From Methylobacterium sp. B4 (lineage in GTDB: Bacteria; Pseudomonadota; Alphaproteobacteria; Rhizobiales; Beijerinckiaceae): DNA of 64,000 bases. Below, in pieces: positions 8,501 through 16,834 of this stretch. The position numbers were made by a program, and so were the translations under genes. Where the stretch lies: NCBI RefSeq assembly GCF_003201865.1, contig NZ_QJJJ01000018.1, forward strand, positions 1 to 64,000, given 5' to 3'. Under the pieces are notes generated by a model. The model worked only from the letters and a program-made list of their open reading frames with translations. It did no database searches and was not told the origin of the DNA. How positions within the stretch are numbered: position 1 is the first letter of the stretch; each line of letters starts with the position of its first letter.

Positions 8501-8697
8501 AGAAACGTATCCGGCCTTCGGGCAGAGCCGTTGGCCAAGATGGAGATCCGCGCGTCCTGGGCCTCATAAAGGGGTCGGCGTCGTGCGCAGTTTTTGCCGA
8601 GAGGCTTCCAGAACACCGGGCACTGACAGGCCATCTTCCTCTCACCACTCGCAGACATCGGAAGGCCGGCGCCCGCCGCGCCGGCCGAACTCGGATT

Positions 8698-8929
8698 AGG
8701 CGGCTACGGCCGTTGCCTCGTAGACGCGCCCGTGGCGCAGCAGTGCCCAGACGATGCGCGCCATCTTGGCTGCCAAGGCCACCACCGCCGTGTTGGCGTG
8801 CGCTCGCGCCAGCAACCCGCGCAGCCACTTCCCGAGCCGCGTGTCACCCTGCCGGAGCGTCGGCTGGGATTGCCCCGGTTTGGTGGACACCGAGACCGCT
8901 TTCGCGTGAGGTGTTTGCCCGATGCCCAA
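8698..8929 (-). pseudogene. IS110-family transposase, C-terminal fragment
   Basis: On the minus strand, RQGDTRLGKWLRGLLARAHA is followed by NTAVVALAAKMARIVWALLR, the characteristic end of IS110-family transposases (ANKMARTIWALL). The catalytic DEDD part and the serine-containing middle are absent. The fragment abuts the IS3-type orfA on the opposite strand. Confidence 0.65.
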
Positions 8930-9257
8930 GACCCGTCCCGCATACCCCGCCGAGTTCCGCCGGCAGATGGTCCAGCTGGTCCGCGCCGGCCGCGATCCAT
9001 CCGACCTCGCCCGGGAGTTCGAACCCTCGCGTCAGACCATTCAGAACTGGGTCGCGGCGGCTGACCGCGGCGAGGGCCGCCGCGAGGCTAAGCCGCCGAC
9101 GGCCGATCCTGGGCTGACGGCGCCCGAGCGCGACGAACTCGTCCGGCTGCGGCGTGAGAACCGGCAATTGAGGTTGGAGCGCGATATCCTCTCGCGCGCG
9201 ACGGCCTGGTTCGCGCGGGAAACCGGAGTTCTGCCGTCGGGGTCTTCCGGTTCATGA
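8922..9257 (+). CDS. IS3-family OrfA (HTH transposase subunit)
   Basis: A 111-residue OrfA of an IS3-family element, the DNA-binding partner that is normally fused to OrfB by frameshifting. It shows the helix-turn-helix segment YPAEFRRQMVQLVRAGR to FEPSRQTIQNWVAA and a leucine-zipper-like ERDELVRLRRENRQLRLERD before ILSRATAWFARE. The reading frame appears intact, but its orfB partner next door is frameshifted and truncated, so the element cannot move by itself. It overlaps the orfB start by a few bases, as expected for the family. Confidence 0.8.
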   Translation: MPKTRPAYPAEFRRQMVQLVRAGRDPSDLAREFEPSRQTIQNWVAAADRGEGRREAKPPTADPGLTAPERDELVRLRRENRQLRLERDILSRATAWFARETGVLPSGSSGS

Positions 9258-9548
9258 GCGCCAACCAGGGCGACTTCCCGGTCGCTGCCCTGGCCCGTGC
9301 TCGGCGTGTCGAAGGCAGGCTACTATGCTTGGGCCGGGCGAGAACCCTCGGCACGAGTGGTCGCGGTCGCCGCGCTGCTGAAGCGCATCCGCACCGTCCA
9401 TCTCGGCTCGCGCCAGACCTATGGCGCGCCGCGCGTCCACGCCGACCTGCGCGAGCAGGGCGAGCGGCATTCTCGCAAGCGCATCGCCCGGCTGATGCGC
9501 GAGAGACCGGTCTCGTCGGCGCCAGCCATCGGCGCCACTGTCCCGTGA
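9254..9548 (+). pseudogene. IS3-family OrfB, truncated and frameshifted
   Basis: The start (MSANQGDFPVAALAR) and the continuation (LGVSKAGYYAWAGREPS, SRQTYGAPRVHADLREQG, RKRIARLMRE) are in different frames; a one-base change near 9295 separates them. Translation ends at 9548 before any of the rve catalytic domain. What follows is a piece of another element on the opposite strand. Confidence 0.75.
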
Positions 9549-9652
9549 CGACGCGGCTCGTAGTCGCGCCGGCCCGAGTCCTCTCGTAGCAGGGCGAGAG
9601 TGGGCGCTACCAGCGCCCACTCTTCATCGGCGACATCGGACGGTAGGCACGG
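9545..9652 (-). pseudogene. IS5-family transposase fragment (second type)
   Basis: Minus-strand translation gives LPSDVADEEWALVAPTLALL and REDSG, the opening of a common alphaproteobacterial IS5-group transposase (PSDVSDEEWAFVAPYLTLM). A possible end of that element, AGAGCGTGTTATGAACTT read on the minus strand, lies at 9692-9709. Only about 36 codons survive. Confidence 0.55.
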
Positions 9653-9732
9653 CGATCGCTGAGCATCACCCTCAACGCAAAACCTGCCTAAAAGTTCATA
9701 ACACGCTCTAGGTCCAGCAAGCCATTGCACGA

Positions 9733-12561
9733 TCACGAGGTCGCTGCTCTCAACGTGCTCCTCGGCTCAACGAATGTCTCATCGAACTGCTCAGCTAATT
9801 GGCGCAATCTTATTGACCGCTGGAGGAAAGCACTGACAGCTTGGGCAACTCTTTGCATTTCTTGGAAACCATGTCGACCCTCTTTGCGCCCGTGATCATC
9901 GAAATGTTCAAGCGCTATAGCTAAGGCTCGATCTTTGTATCCCTCTGAAAGATCGGGGTTCGCCGCAATGTAAATTTTGCTTTCAAATGCCTGAAGAGCA
10001 GCTAGCTGCTCTTTTGCGACTGAAAATATTCTAGCGTTTATAGCAATGGTAGCGATAAGCCCGCGAATTTCAGCCAAGCGCTGACTTGGTACGCTGACAT
10101 TCATAAGAGACGCAATCAAACGAGCTGCAGACGTCCCATCAATTTGACGGGACCGTGCCAAGACGTACAACAACTCGACAACGTTGGTCTCCAGCTCATC
10201 ACCGGTGTCGACTTTCTTCAGAAGAAGTTCAACAATGCTGTTCACTCTCCCTAGTTTTAATAGAGCGATAATCTCGGCCGACTGTCCAATTAGGTCAACG
10301 GCATTGAGTTCAAGCGCGGCGTCAGATGCCGCAATGCTTGCCGCAGGCCGTTCGGCAAGCGTGCTCTCTGTGCATGCAGTGCGGATCAGAGATCGCTCCC
10401 ACGCAGCTGCAGCTGCCGGGGAATCTATTGCACGCGCATAAGCAGTCAATGCCTTGACATGTTCACTGATATTACCCGTCGTTGCTACGATAGACTGCAG
10501 CAGCGAGCGATGCGGTGAAATTGAGATCGCCCAGCTCCAACTATTTGATTGATCAGTCACGGCCTCAGCTCCCGCTGAAACCTCGATTGCGTCACGCCAA
10601 GATTCTAGGTTACGACTAAAATCGAGCGCCTCAACAACACGCAGTTTGTTTGACATAAAAGAAGTGCTATTAATCATACTAGGGCGGCCGACCTCATACA
10701 GGTAGAGGGGCCTCGGGACAATCTGTATATTAGCGCCGGCCTGTGCCGCACGCACGTAAAACTCATAATCTTCGTAACCTACGCCTTTCAATTCAGTGTA
10801 GCCCCCCAGATCCTCCATCAACGATCTTTTGATCAGCGCAGTCGCTGCCCCAAATGCGTTGCTGAGGTGGGAAACGGAAAGAGGGCCGCCCGATGGTACG
10901 TAGGACACCTTGCTGACGAACTCTTCAGGTGCAAGCTCATAAGTGTTTCGAACACTAATATCCATAAACACGTTCAAGCAATTTGTAATGTCAGATTTGG
11001 TTGCAAGAGCAACTGAGACAAAAGTTTCGACAGCTTCGGGAAGCAAGATGTCGTCATCGTCTAGGAATAATATATAATCCGACTCGGACTCTTTGACGAT
11101 TGTATTTCTTGCCGCGCCAAGATAACCATTCTCGCGCGTTATAAACCGGCCACCCACGCGTGACAATAAGCCTTTAATGTGTGGTAGGGCCGCGATTGTA
11201 TCTGGTGAGTTCGATCCATCATCGACTAAAATTAATTCTATATTATCGTACGTCTGACGCAGAACGGACATAATGGCCGCGAGAGCTTTTTTGGGCCGAT
11301 TGAAATGCGTAATTCCAACTACTACCTTAGGATTGACAATTTTGGCCGATGATTGCTGCTGCTGCTGCGACGCCTCGCCGAGATTGGAATGAAATTCATT
11401 CCATTTATGTGCCACCGCTGTTGGAGCTTCGGCGAAACGTGGGACCGGCGCTCCATTGTGCATAAGTCGCAACAGTGCTTGAGCTATCTTTGTGTCTTCG
11501 GTTGCGACCACCGTATCTTTGTGCTGGGCGGCATCGATGAGCTCTTTCGCCCCTCCATCGAGTGAAGTGAGTATGGGGCATCCAGCCGCAATCGCTTCAG
11601 CGACCGTGTAAGGCGAATTTTCAGCGCTTGATGGTATGACAACAAGCGAGCACTTCCGGTCCTTGAGGAATTGAATTGCATCGGAGCGTTCCATTCCGAC
11701 ATGAAATGTGAATGGAAAGCTCCATTTTTTGGACCGCTCAGTCAGATATACACCGGACGGACGACCGTTAATTTCACCGAAGCCGCCCACAAACGAGACA
11801 GTGATATCTTGTGCCTCTAGTTTCGAAGCGATCATATCGAGCGCGTTGCAAAAAGTAACAATGCCCTTACGTGCTTCGTGTCGTCCAAAGAAAACAATCT
11901 CCTTGATTTTGACCGTTTCAGCATAGTTTATATTGGTGCGCCTAGCAATGCGTTCGCAATGCTCGTAAACGTTTTTTATGACATGGACGCAATTGTTCTG
12001 TGGAAGCGTGAAGTCGTTGTTTTTCAACCACTCAATGAGATATGCACTGGGGCTGACGACATGGTCAGCCAAGCGGATGGACTCCTTTTCTAAGTGATCA
12101 ATTTTGAGCTGATCAATATGTGAGAAAAGAGCTCGGTTAGCGTGTACTGTCCAACGGGTTGGGCCATGAAGCTGTACAATTAGCTTAGTGTTTTTAAAAT
12201 CAATCCTCTGATGCTTTGCGGCACAACTGAAAAACCCAAGGCCTTTATAATCGTGGAAATGAACAAAATCATAATCGACTTCATAATCCGCCAGGTGTCT
12301 GTAGACAGCATAAGACCTGCATTCCGCGGCAGATAAATTAAATACATACTTTCCGCCTTCGATTTGAATTACATTAACGGCGAAATTTCTAAAATAATTT
12401 TGGGCTTCCTGAACGCTCCCGACATGGTCCGTTGGATAAAAATGGATGTCGACCTCATGATTTTTCTTAGCAAGCGAGATCGCCAACTCGAAAATGGCCG
12501 CTCCGATTCCTCCTGAACGGCTAAAGTTTGCGAGCTCTTCGGTGACCAACGCTATTTTCAT
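9733..12561 (-). CDS. Two-domain glycosyltransferase (GT4 plus GT2) with C-terminal extension
   Basis: A 942-residue cytoplasmic protein. Residues 1 to about 385 form a GT4 (GT-B) glycosyltransferase: MKIALVTEELANFSRSGGIG at the start, FGRHEARKGIVTFCNALDMI and the VVIPSSAENSPYTVAEAIAAG donor-site region. After a QQQQQ linker, residues about 411-640 form a GT2 (GT-A) domain: VVVGITHFNRPKKAL, IELILVDDGSNSPD and the metal-binding FLDDDDILLP. The last 280 residues are alanine-rich and helical-looking and I cannot assign them. Two catalytic domains suggest sequential addition of two sugars to a surface polysaccharide. The composition is less GC-rich than core genes. IS remnants lie right behind its 3' end. 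No transmembrane segment is visible. Confidence 0.85.
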   Translation of the reverse strand: MKIALVTEELANFSRSGGIGAAIFELAISLAKKNHEVDIHFYPTDHVGSVQEAQNYFRNFAVNVIQIEGGKYVFNLSAAECRSYAVYRHLADYEVDYDFVHFHDYKGLGFFSCAAKHQRIDFKNTKLIVQLHGPTRWTVHANRALFSHIDQLKIDHLEKESIRLADHVVSPSAYLIEWLKNNDFTLPQNNCVHVIKNVYEHCERIARRTNINYAETVKIKEIVFFGRHEARKGIVTFCNALDMIASKLEAQDITVSFVGGFGEINGRPSGVYLTERSKKWSFPFTFHVGMERSDAIQFLKDRKCSLVVIPSSAENSPYTVAEAIAAGCPILTSLDGGAKELIDAAQHKDTVVATEDTKIAQALLRLMHNGAPVPRFAEAPTAVAHKWNEFHSNLGEASQQQQQSSAKIVNPKVVVGITHFNRPKKALAAIMSVLRQTYDNIELILVDDGSNSPDTIAALPHIKGLLSRVGGRFITRENGYLGAARNTIVKESESDYILFLDDDDILLPEAVETFVSVALATKSDITNCLNVFMDISVRNTYELAPEEFVSKVSYVPSGGPLSVSHLSNAFGAATALIKRSLMEDLGGYTELKGVGYEDYEFYVRAAQAGANIQIVPRPLYLYEVGRPSMINSTSFMSNKLRVVEALDFSRNLESWRDAIEVSAGAEAVTDQSNSWSWAISISPHRSLLQSIVATTGNISEHVKALTAYARAIDSPAAAAAWERSLIRTACTESTLAERPAASIAASDAALELNAVDLIGQSAEIIALLKLGRVNSIVELLLKKVDTGDELETNVVELLYVLARSRQIDGTSAARLIASLMNVSVPSQRLAEIRGLIATIAINARIFSVAKEQLAALQAFESKIYIAANPDLSEGYKDRALAIALEHFDDHGRKEGRHGFQEMQRVAQAVSAFLQRSIRLRQLAEQFDETFVEPRSTLRAATS

Positions 12562-12938
12562 TCAAAACCCCATAAATTGTGATCAGTAACTGCAGGCCAA
12601 GGCTCAAGCGCACTCAAGAGTTGCTACTAGCAACAATCCTGATATAACGCGCAGAAATAACAGTATTGCTACAAGCAGTCTTGCTCGGCGCCTTCACGGT
12701 TTGTGGCGACTCTGGTGGGTGAATTTGAGATCTGACACGATCGGAGCGTTCCTTTTGGGCACGCACGTCGAAGTTTTTTGCCATATGTATTCTTTTGCGC
12801 CGAGGGAGTTCGGGCACATACCAGAAGCTGGAGTGCTCCGCATCCTCGGGATATCGCCTTTCGCATCCTGGCCAAACCTCATGGCGTAGTAGCAGGCAAC
12901 AAACTCGATCGTGGGGCTTGACGTCCTCACCCCTTCTG
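12562..12938. other. Intergenic, 377 bp, nothing recognised
   Basis: The spacer upstream of the double glycosyltransferase. A short minus-strand frame (12614-12784) begins MAKNFDVRAQKERSDRVRSQ but has no ribosome binding site and no recognisable relatives. The GC content rises towards the right as IS and pseudogene debris begins. Confidence 0.4.
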
Positions 12939-13231
12939 TGGCGCCACGACGTGCGCCGGGCCCTCGGCACCTACCTCGAACTGGAGCGTCAGGGCGGGGC
13001 CGGGTCTGCCATCCTGGCCCACAGCCGCCCGCTCGCGAAGGGCGAGAAGGTCAAGGAGCGCGAGCTCGCGCTGGCCATAGCACTCAAGCACTACATCTAC
13101 AGGACTACATCCACAGGCAGCGCCTCGACCTCAGGGGCGGGGGGATGGGAGCCTGGACCGCCACGGTGCTCGACGCCTACGAGTCCGAGAGGGCCGGCTT
13201 CGAGTCCCGGGAGGCGGTCGCCCAGCCCTAG
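12939..13231 (+). pseudogene. Frameshifted remnant of an unrecognised protein
   Basis: One frame gives WRHDVRRALGTYLELERQGG, SAILAHSRPLAKGEKVKERE and LALAIALKHYIY; after a shift near 13100, another frame continues DYIHRQRLDLRGGGMGAW and ends SREAVAQP with a stop. Together these look like the C-terminal 95 residues of a single protein. I do not recognise it. A 3-to-15-base duplication around the ACTACATCTAC/GACTACATCCAC motif may have caused the shift. Confidence 0.4.
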
Positions 13232-13284
13232 GGCGTCTCTGCAAAGGGGTTCACAGGCTGGGTAGCCGGCCCCGTGTGGGCTTG

Positions 13285-13405
13285 ATGCGGCGCTTTGAAC
13301 TGACTGACACGCGCATTGGGAGCAGATCGCCCCGCTGCTGCCTCCGCAGAAGCCGCGCATGGGCCGGTCTGCAGAGGATCACCGCCAAGTCGTGAACGGC
13401 ATCGG
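13285..13405 (+). pseudogene. IS5-family transposase, N-terminal scrap
   Basis: ATG 13285 opens MRRFELTDT; after a one-base shift the frame continues WEQIAPLLPPQKPRMGRSA and EDHRQVVNGI, the very start of an IS5-family transposase. It ends abruptly at about 13405, where the truncated minus-strand ATPase begins, so this insertion probably removed the end of the ATPase gene. Confidence 0.65.
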
Positions 13406-14172
13406 ACGAGCGCGCGGCCGACGAGATCGATGGTTTCGTCGATGCCGCCGATGAGCGGAATATCCGAGAAGCGGCCTTGGATCTTGGCCCACTCGTCGCG
13501 GGTCTCACTCCCGAGGCGCGCTGCGTATTACTCGAACGCTTCATGGAGGATGCCTACCACGACGAAGCGTCCATTCGCGCGCGCGGCCGCTTCCGCGAGC
13601 TCTTGGAAGAAGAACACGTCGCCACTTGCCTCGCCCGCGACGCCTTCGAGGAATTTGCCGAGCTCGTCGATGATGAGCAGCACGCCATCCTTCGGTCGCG
13701 CGTTCGCCTCTTCGAGCAGCCGGGCGATGAGTTCGCGGCCGGAAGCCGCTGGCTTGCGCTGGCGCCCCGCGGCCGGCGCCTTGCCGCGCCGTGCGCGTTC
13801 GAGCGCGTCACTGATATCAGCGACCGGATCGCCGCGCTGGCCAACGACGGCGATGGATCGCCGGCCCGCCGGGCTCGGCTGAAAAGCCGCCTGGATTTTC
13901 TGCGCGGTGCCGCTCCCGACCGCTTGGCTTGCGGCGGCGCGGAGGGCCCCCTTGGGGCCGAGCAGCGCGGCGAAGGTCACGGCCAAGCTGGATTTGCCGC
14001 TGCCACAGGGGCCGGTCCAGGTGAAGGCGCATTGCCGCGTGGAGGCCACTTGGCTGGCCATGCTGAGCAGGGCGCTGGCGGCCGAGCGTTGGCAGACGAA
14101 GCCCTGCAAGGCGTCGATCTTGCCGAGATCACCGTCGACGCGGACGTTATGCAACGAGAGTGTGCTCGGCAT
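13403..14172 (-). pseudogene. P-loop ATPase, N-terminal part of a large protein, interrupted
   Basis: The minus strand encodes an ATPase with Walker A TGPCGSGKSSLAVTFAALLG and Walker B DGVLLIIDELGKFLE, then FFFQELAEAAARANGRFVVV. At 13528 a TAA interrupts the frame after GILHEAFE, yet the same frame continues YAARLGSETRDEWAKIQGRF down to about 13405, where IS5 sequence begins. So the gene has both a nonsense change (probably CAA to TAA) and a lost 3' end. The layout (Walker B in a DELGKFL context, then a checking helix and a WAKIQGRF segment) is similar in logic to very large ATPases of phage-defence loci such as BrxC/PglY, but I cannot name the family. ATG 14172 is chosen as start; the frame opens at TTG 14196. 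It is divergent from the PLD gene. Confidence 0.6.
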
Positions 14173-14495
14173 CCAAAAGGAACCCACACGCTCCAATTTG
14201 GATCAGGTACTTAGTACGCCGATCGGCGCTCAAAACGCGCTCTGGATCACAGAGTTGCCGTTGGGACGTTGCATTATTGGTGTGCCAAACGGCGAGGTTC
14301 GTCGATGCCAGTTGCCCCGTCCTAAACCGCTGCCGCCCCGCGAAAGCTCACAAGTGATCCGAGTGGCTTCTTGTCGAAGCGGCTCGTGAGGTCGTGGTAA
14401 GGTACCGATGGCCAAACTAGTGTGGCAGAGGTCGTTGGGTGGCTGGTCCATGCCTGGCGCCTATGTCCACCATCCGCTGCGACGGGGTAGAAAGC
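14173..14495. promoter_or_regulatory. Divergent intergenic region between ATPase and PLD genes
   Basis: A 323-bp spacer separates the two divergent starts and must carry any promoters for both. I see no clear -35/-10 pair or palindromic operator. The part next to the PLD gene has GGGGTAGAAAG just before ATG 14496, a modest ribosome binding site. Confidence 0.35.
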
Positions 14496-15470
14496 ATGTC
14501 GACGAGGTTCCTTCACGGCGACAGCATCCTCGTCGCCATCCGCGAGGCCAACGCACGCCATGCTAAGCGCAGCCTGGGCGTCGCCTCCTGGAAAGCCGAC
14601 GCCGTCGAGCGCCTCTGCCTTGGCCAGGACCTCAGCGACACGAAGGTCATCTGCGATTTGTGGGGCGGAGGCTGCGACCCGCAGGCGATCATCGCCTTAT
14701 TAAAGGGGGGCGCCAGGGTCCGGCACGTCGAAGACTTCCACGCCAAGACTTACCTCTATATCGACCAAGTCGTCATCGGCTCCGCCAACGCATCTCGCGC
14801 CAGTCTTGGGGGAGCCGACAGGACCGCCCCGACGCGGACGGAGGCCGCGCTTCTCTGCGACGACCGCGCTGTTCTAGACGAGGCCCAGGAATGGTTCCGC
14901 GTAGCCTGGAAGAAGGGGTCTCCGGTCGACGTGGCCGCGGTCGAGGCGTACCGGCCCTCAGCTGCCGCCAGCGCCGGGCGCCCGAGCCTGCTGCATGCCC
15001 TGGCAAACGAGCCGGAGCTTTTCTCCGGGCTAGACCTCGTGGTGACAGTCTACCGCGACGCTTGGACGAGCGAGGCGGCGCAGGCGATCTGGGAGACCAT
15101 GAAAGGCGAGTACGGCGACGACGACAGGCGCGCCTACGAACGGGACGGCGACGTGCCGTTCTACGAGGTCACGCTGGAGGTCGCCGCATCCTCCCCACCA
15201 GGGCGGATCTATCTCGACCTGACGCGCTCCGGGAAGAAGCTAGCCTACAATGGGATCTGGAAGGTGCGTTCCGGTCGCCCGAAGCCTGTGCCCGGAACCG
15301 GAAGCGTCCTTGTCATGCTCGACCGGCTGCCGAGCCTGCGCGGTCGCAAGGCCCAGAACGCCGAAATGCAGTCCTTTGCTAAGGCGCTCGCTAAGCGCGT
15401 CGACGAGGCTGACCTGATCCTGCCGCACGATGCGGTTACGGCGGCGGCCAAGGAGGTCCTCGCGGACTGA
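14496..15470 (+). CDS. Phospholipase D-family (HKD) protein
   Basis: A 324-residue protein with one recognisable PLD half-site: DFHAKTYLYIDQVVIGSANAS at residues 80-100, giving the H-x-K pair (H82, K84) and the GSAN motif typical of PLD-type nucleases. A second HKD is not obvious, so it would have to dimerise, as Nuc- and BfiI-type enzymes do. The C-terminal 180 residues are unassigned. ATG 14496 is favoured because it follows a GGGG...AAAG tract and directly precedes the conserved-looking STRFLHGDS; the frame opens at GTG 14439. PLD proteins beside large ATPases are common in restriction-like defence loci (DrmC in DISARM is one example), so a nuclease role is likely but inferred. It appears intact while its neighbours are broken. 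Confidence 0.65.
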   Translation: MSTRFLHGDSILVAIREANARHAKRSLGVASWKADAVERLCLGQDLSDTKVICDLWGGGCDPQAIIALLKGGARVRHVEDFHAKTYLYIDQVVIGSANASRASLGGADRTAPTRTEAALLCDDRAVLDEAQEWFRVAWKKGSPVDVAAVEAYRPSAAASAGRPSLLHALANEPELFSGLDLVVTVYRDAWTSEAAQAIWETMKGEYGDDDRRAYERDGDVPFYEVTLEVAASSPPGRIYLDLTRSGKKLAYNGIWKVRSGRPKPVPGTGSVLVMLDRLPSLRGRKAQNAEMQSFAKALAKRVDEADLILPHDAVTAAAKEVLAD

Positions 15471-15710
15471 ACGTGCTGCTCCAAGACGTCAGTGGTGATT
15501 TGTAGGCCTGTGACCGCTGCCAGCAGCGTGCAGCGATCGCACATGCTCGCGGTCGAGGCGTCGCTTGCCTCCAGCGTAGGCGCCGTTGGCCTCAGCTCGC
15601 TCGATGCCCTCACGCTGGTGCTCCTTGATGAATCGTCATTCCGTCAGGGCCGCCGTGCCGAGCAAGGTCAGAACGATGTGGCCCGTCTCGCCGCACGTCG
15701 AGAGCCATGC

Positions 15711-16001
15711 GGTGACCTATGGAACCTGTTTCCCGCCTCGCGCAGAATCAACCAGCACGGAAAACGCGACCGGCTACCCTCAGCGGCGGCGCTGGCTCGG
15801 GCACGCGAGCCAATCCTAACGTGGTGGCGTATGGCTTCGGACACCGACGCGGCGCTGGCCGACCGGTTCTGGGCCGAAGCTCGGACAGCGCTACCGATAG
15901 CAGCAAACACCTCGTACGGAGCGTCGTTCTCTGGACTGGAATGGCGCCGCCTGCGTGTCAGTCAGGATCAGCAGCCGCCGGAATGGGCAGGTCGCACGTA
16001 A
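15711..16001 (+). pseudogene. HNH endonuclease, C-terminal remnant
   Basis: The frame from 15711 reads GDLWNLFPASRRINQHGKRD followed by RLPSAAALARAREPILTWWR. This matches the end of HNH nucleases in which the last histidine/asparagine of the motif lies in a DLWNL.P....N..K.DRLP context. The upstream histidines and most of the protein are missing or out of frame. The piece ends with TAA at 15999. It is on the same strand as the PLD gene. Bases 15471-15710 hold no gene I can support. Confidence 0.5.
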
Positions 16002-16501
16002 CTGCTTCCGTGAGTGTCTGAGGCTCCATAGCAGCCCTCACGCTACAGGCGCCACTTCGCGTGGCTCAGGTTACGTACGCGCGAGGTCGCGTTGTCCAAC
16101 ATCGTCATGTATTAGCCGGTGCAAACCGGCTAGAAATGTGGGCTAAACTGAGGGCTGCCCCTGCGGGCAAAATGGAATATATAAAGAAAAACAATCACTT
16201 AATTAAGAATCCTGGCGGAAGGGGTGTCCGCCATGCTGCGGCCGATGGTGTGCACGAGCTCGTGCCGCATGAGGCGTCCGGCGCCTGCCCGTCGGAGAGC
16301 GCTACCGGCGGCGGGCATGGGCCACCTCGACAGCCTGGGCGCGCACGGCCGAGTTTTGAAACCGGCCGGCGCCGGGCCGAACACGGCGGTGCGCCGTGGC
16401 TTGCCCGTCGAGCTCGCCAGCGTCATATTCTGCGGTGCGTAACATCTGAGGGATTCCGCTGAGCGCCCCTGCCAGGGCGCGTGGCAATGGATCGAGACGG
16501 A
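16002..16501. other. Non-coding stretch, 500 bp, nothing recognised
   Basis: A GC-rich region with a short AT-rich patch at 16170-16205. Open frames exist on both strands but none has a ribosome binding site or a recognisable motif. It is probably decayed island DNA. Confidence 0.4.
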
Positions 16502-16536
16502 AACGGCGGTCGCTCTGGTGGGAGCGAACCGCCGTT
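16502..16536 (-). terminator. Hairpin terminator of the HTH gene
   Basis: AACGGCGGT and ACCGCCGTT form nine base pairs, extended by CGCTC with GAGCG, around a six-base loop. It lies 14 bases beyond the stop of the minus-strand HTH gene. The T-run on that strand is short (TTTCC), so it is a likely but not perfect intrinsic terminator. Confidence 0.55.
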
Positions 16537-16550
16537 TTCGCGTTCAGGGG

Positions 16551-16754
16551 CTAGGCCGCGCTCGCCTGTGCGCAGCGTGCCAGGAAGTCGTCAGCATCGA
16601 TGCGACGAACAAGCGTACGGTTTCTGATCTCGATTGGCTTCAGATCGCCCGCCCGGAATAGGCGATAGGCGGAGGTCCTGGAGATGCGAACGTATTGCGT
16701 AAACTCTTCGACCGTCATCGTTGCAGAGACGGCTGCGCGATCGATCTTGGACAC
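16551..16754 (-). CDS. Small helix-turn-helix protein, excisionase/AlpA-like
   Basis: A 67-residue protein consisting of one winged-helix MerR/Xis-type HTH: MTVEEFTQYVRISRTSAYRLF as the helix-turn-helix and IRNRTLVRRIDADDFLARC as the wing and last helix. Such proteins act as recombination directionality factors or regulators of integrases on mobile elements. It is the last gene before the tRNA-Glu side of the accessory region. No integrase gene is visible within the window, so it could also be an orphan regulator. It is followed by a hairpin terminator. Confidence 0.65.
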   Translation of the reverse strand: MSKIDRAAVSATMTVEEFTQYVRISRTSAYRLFRAGDLKPIEIRNRTLVRRIDADDFLARCAQASAA

Positions 16755-16834
16755 TGTGGGCTCCTCGCGAGGCGACGGGAGCCAAGAGGGTGCATCCGGG
16801 CACGGACGATTAAGAGTCCCCTAAAACGGAGCCT

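Noticed and set aside
94..12561. Whole glycan region as one composite transposon
   Set aside because: No identical intact IS copies flank the whole region; the IS pieces are of different families and mostly degraded.
12614..12784. Short minus-strand frame MAKNFDVRAQKERSD...
   Set aside because: No ribosome binding site and no recognisable family; composition is not clearly coding.
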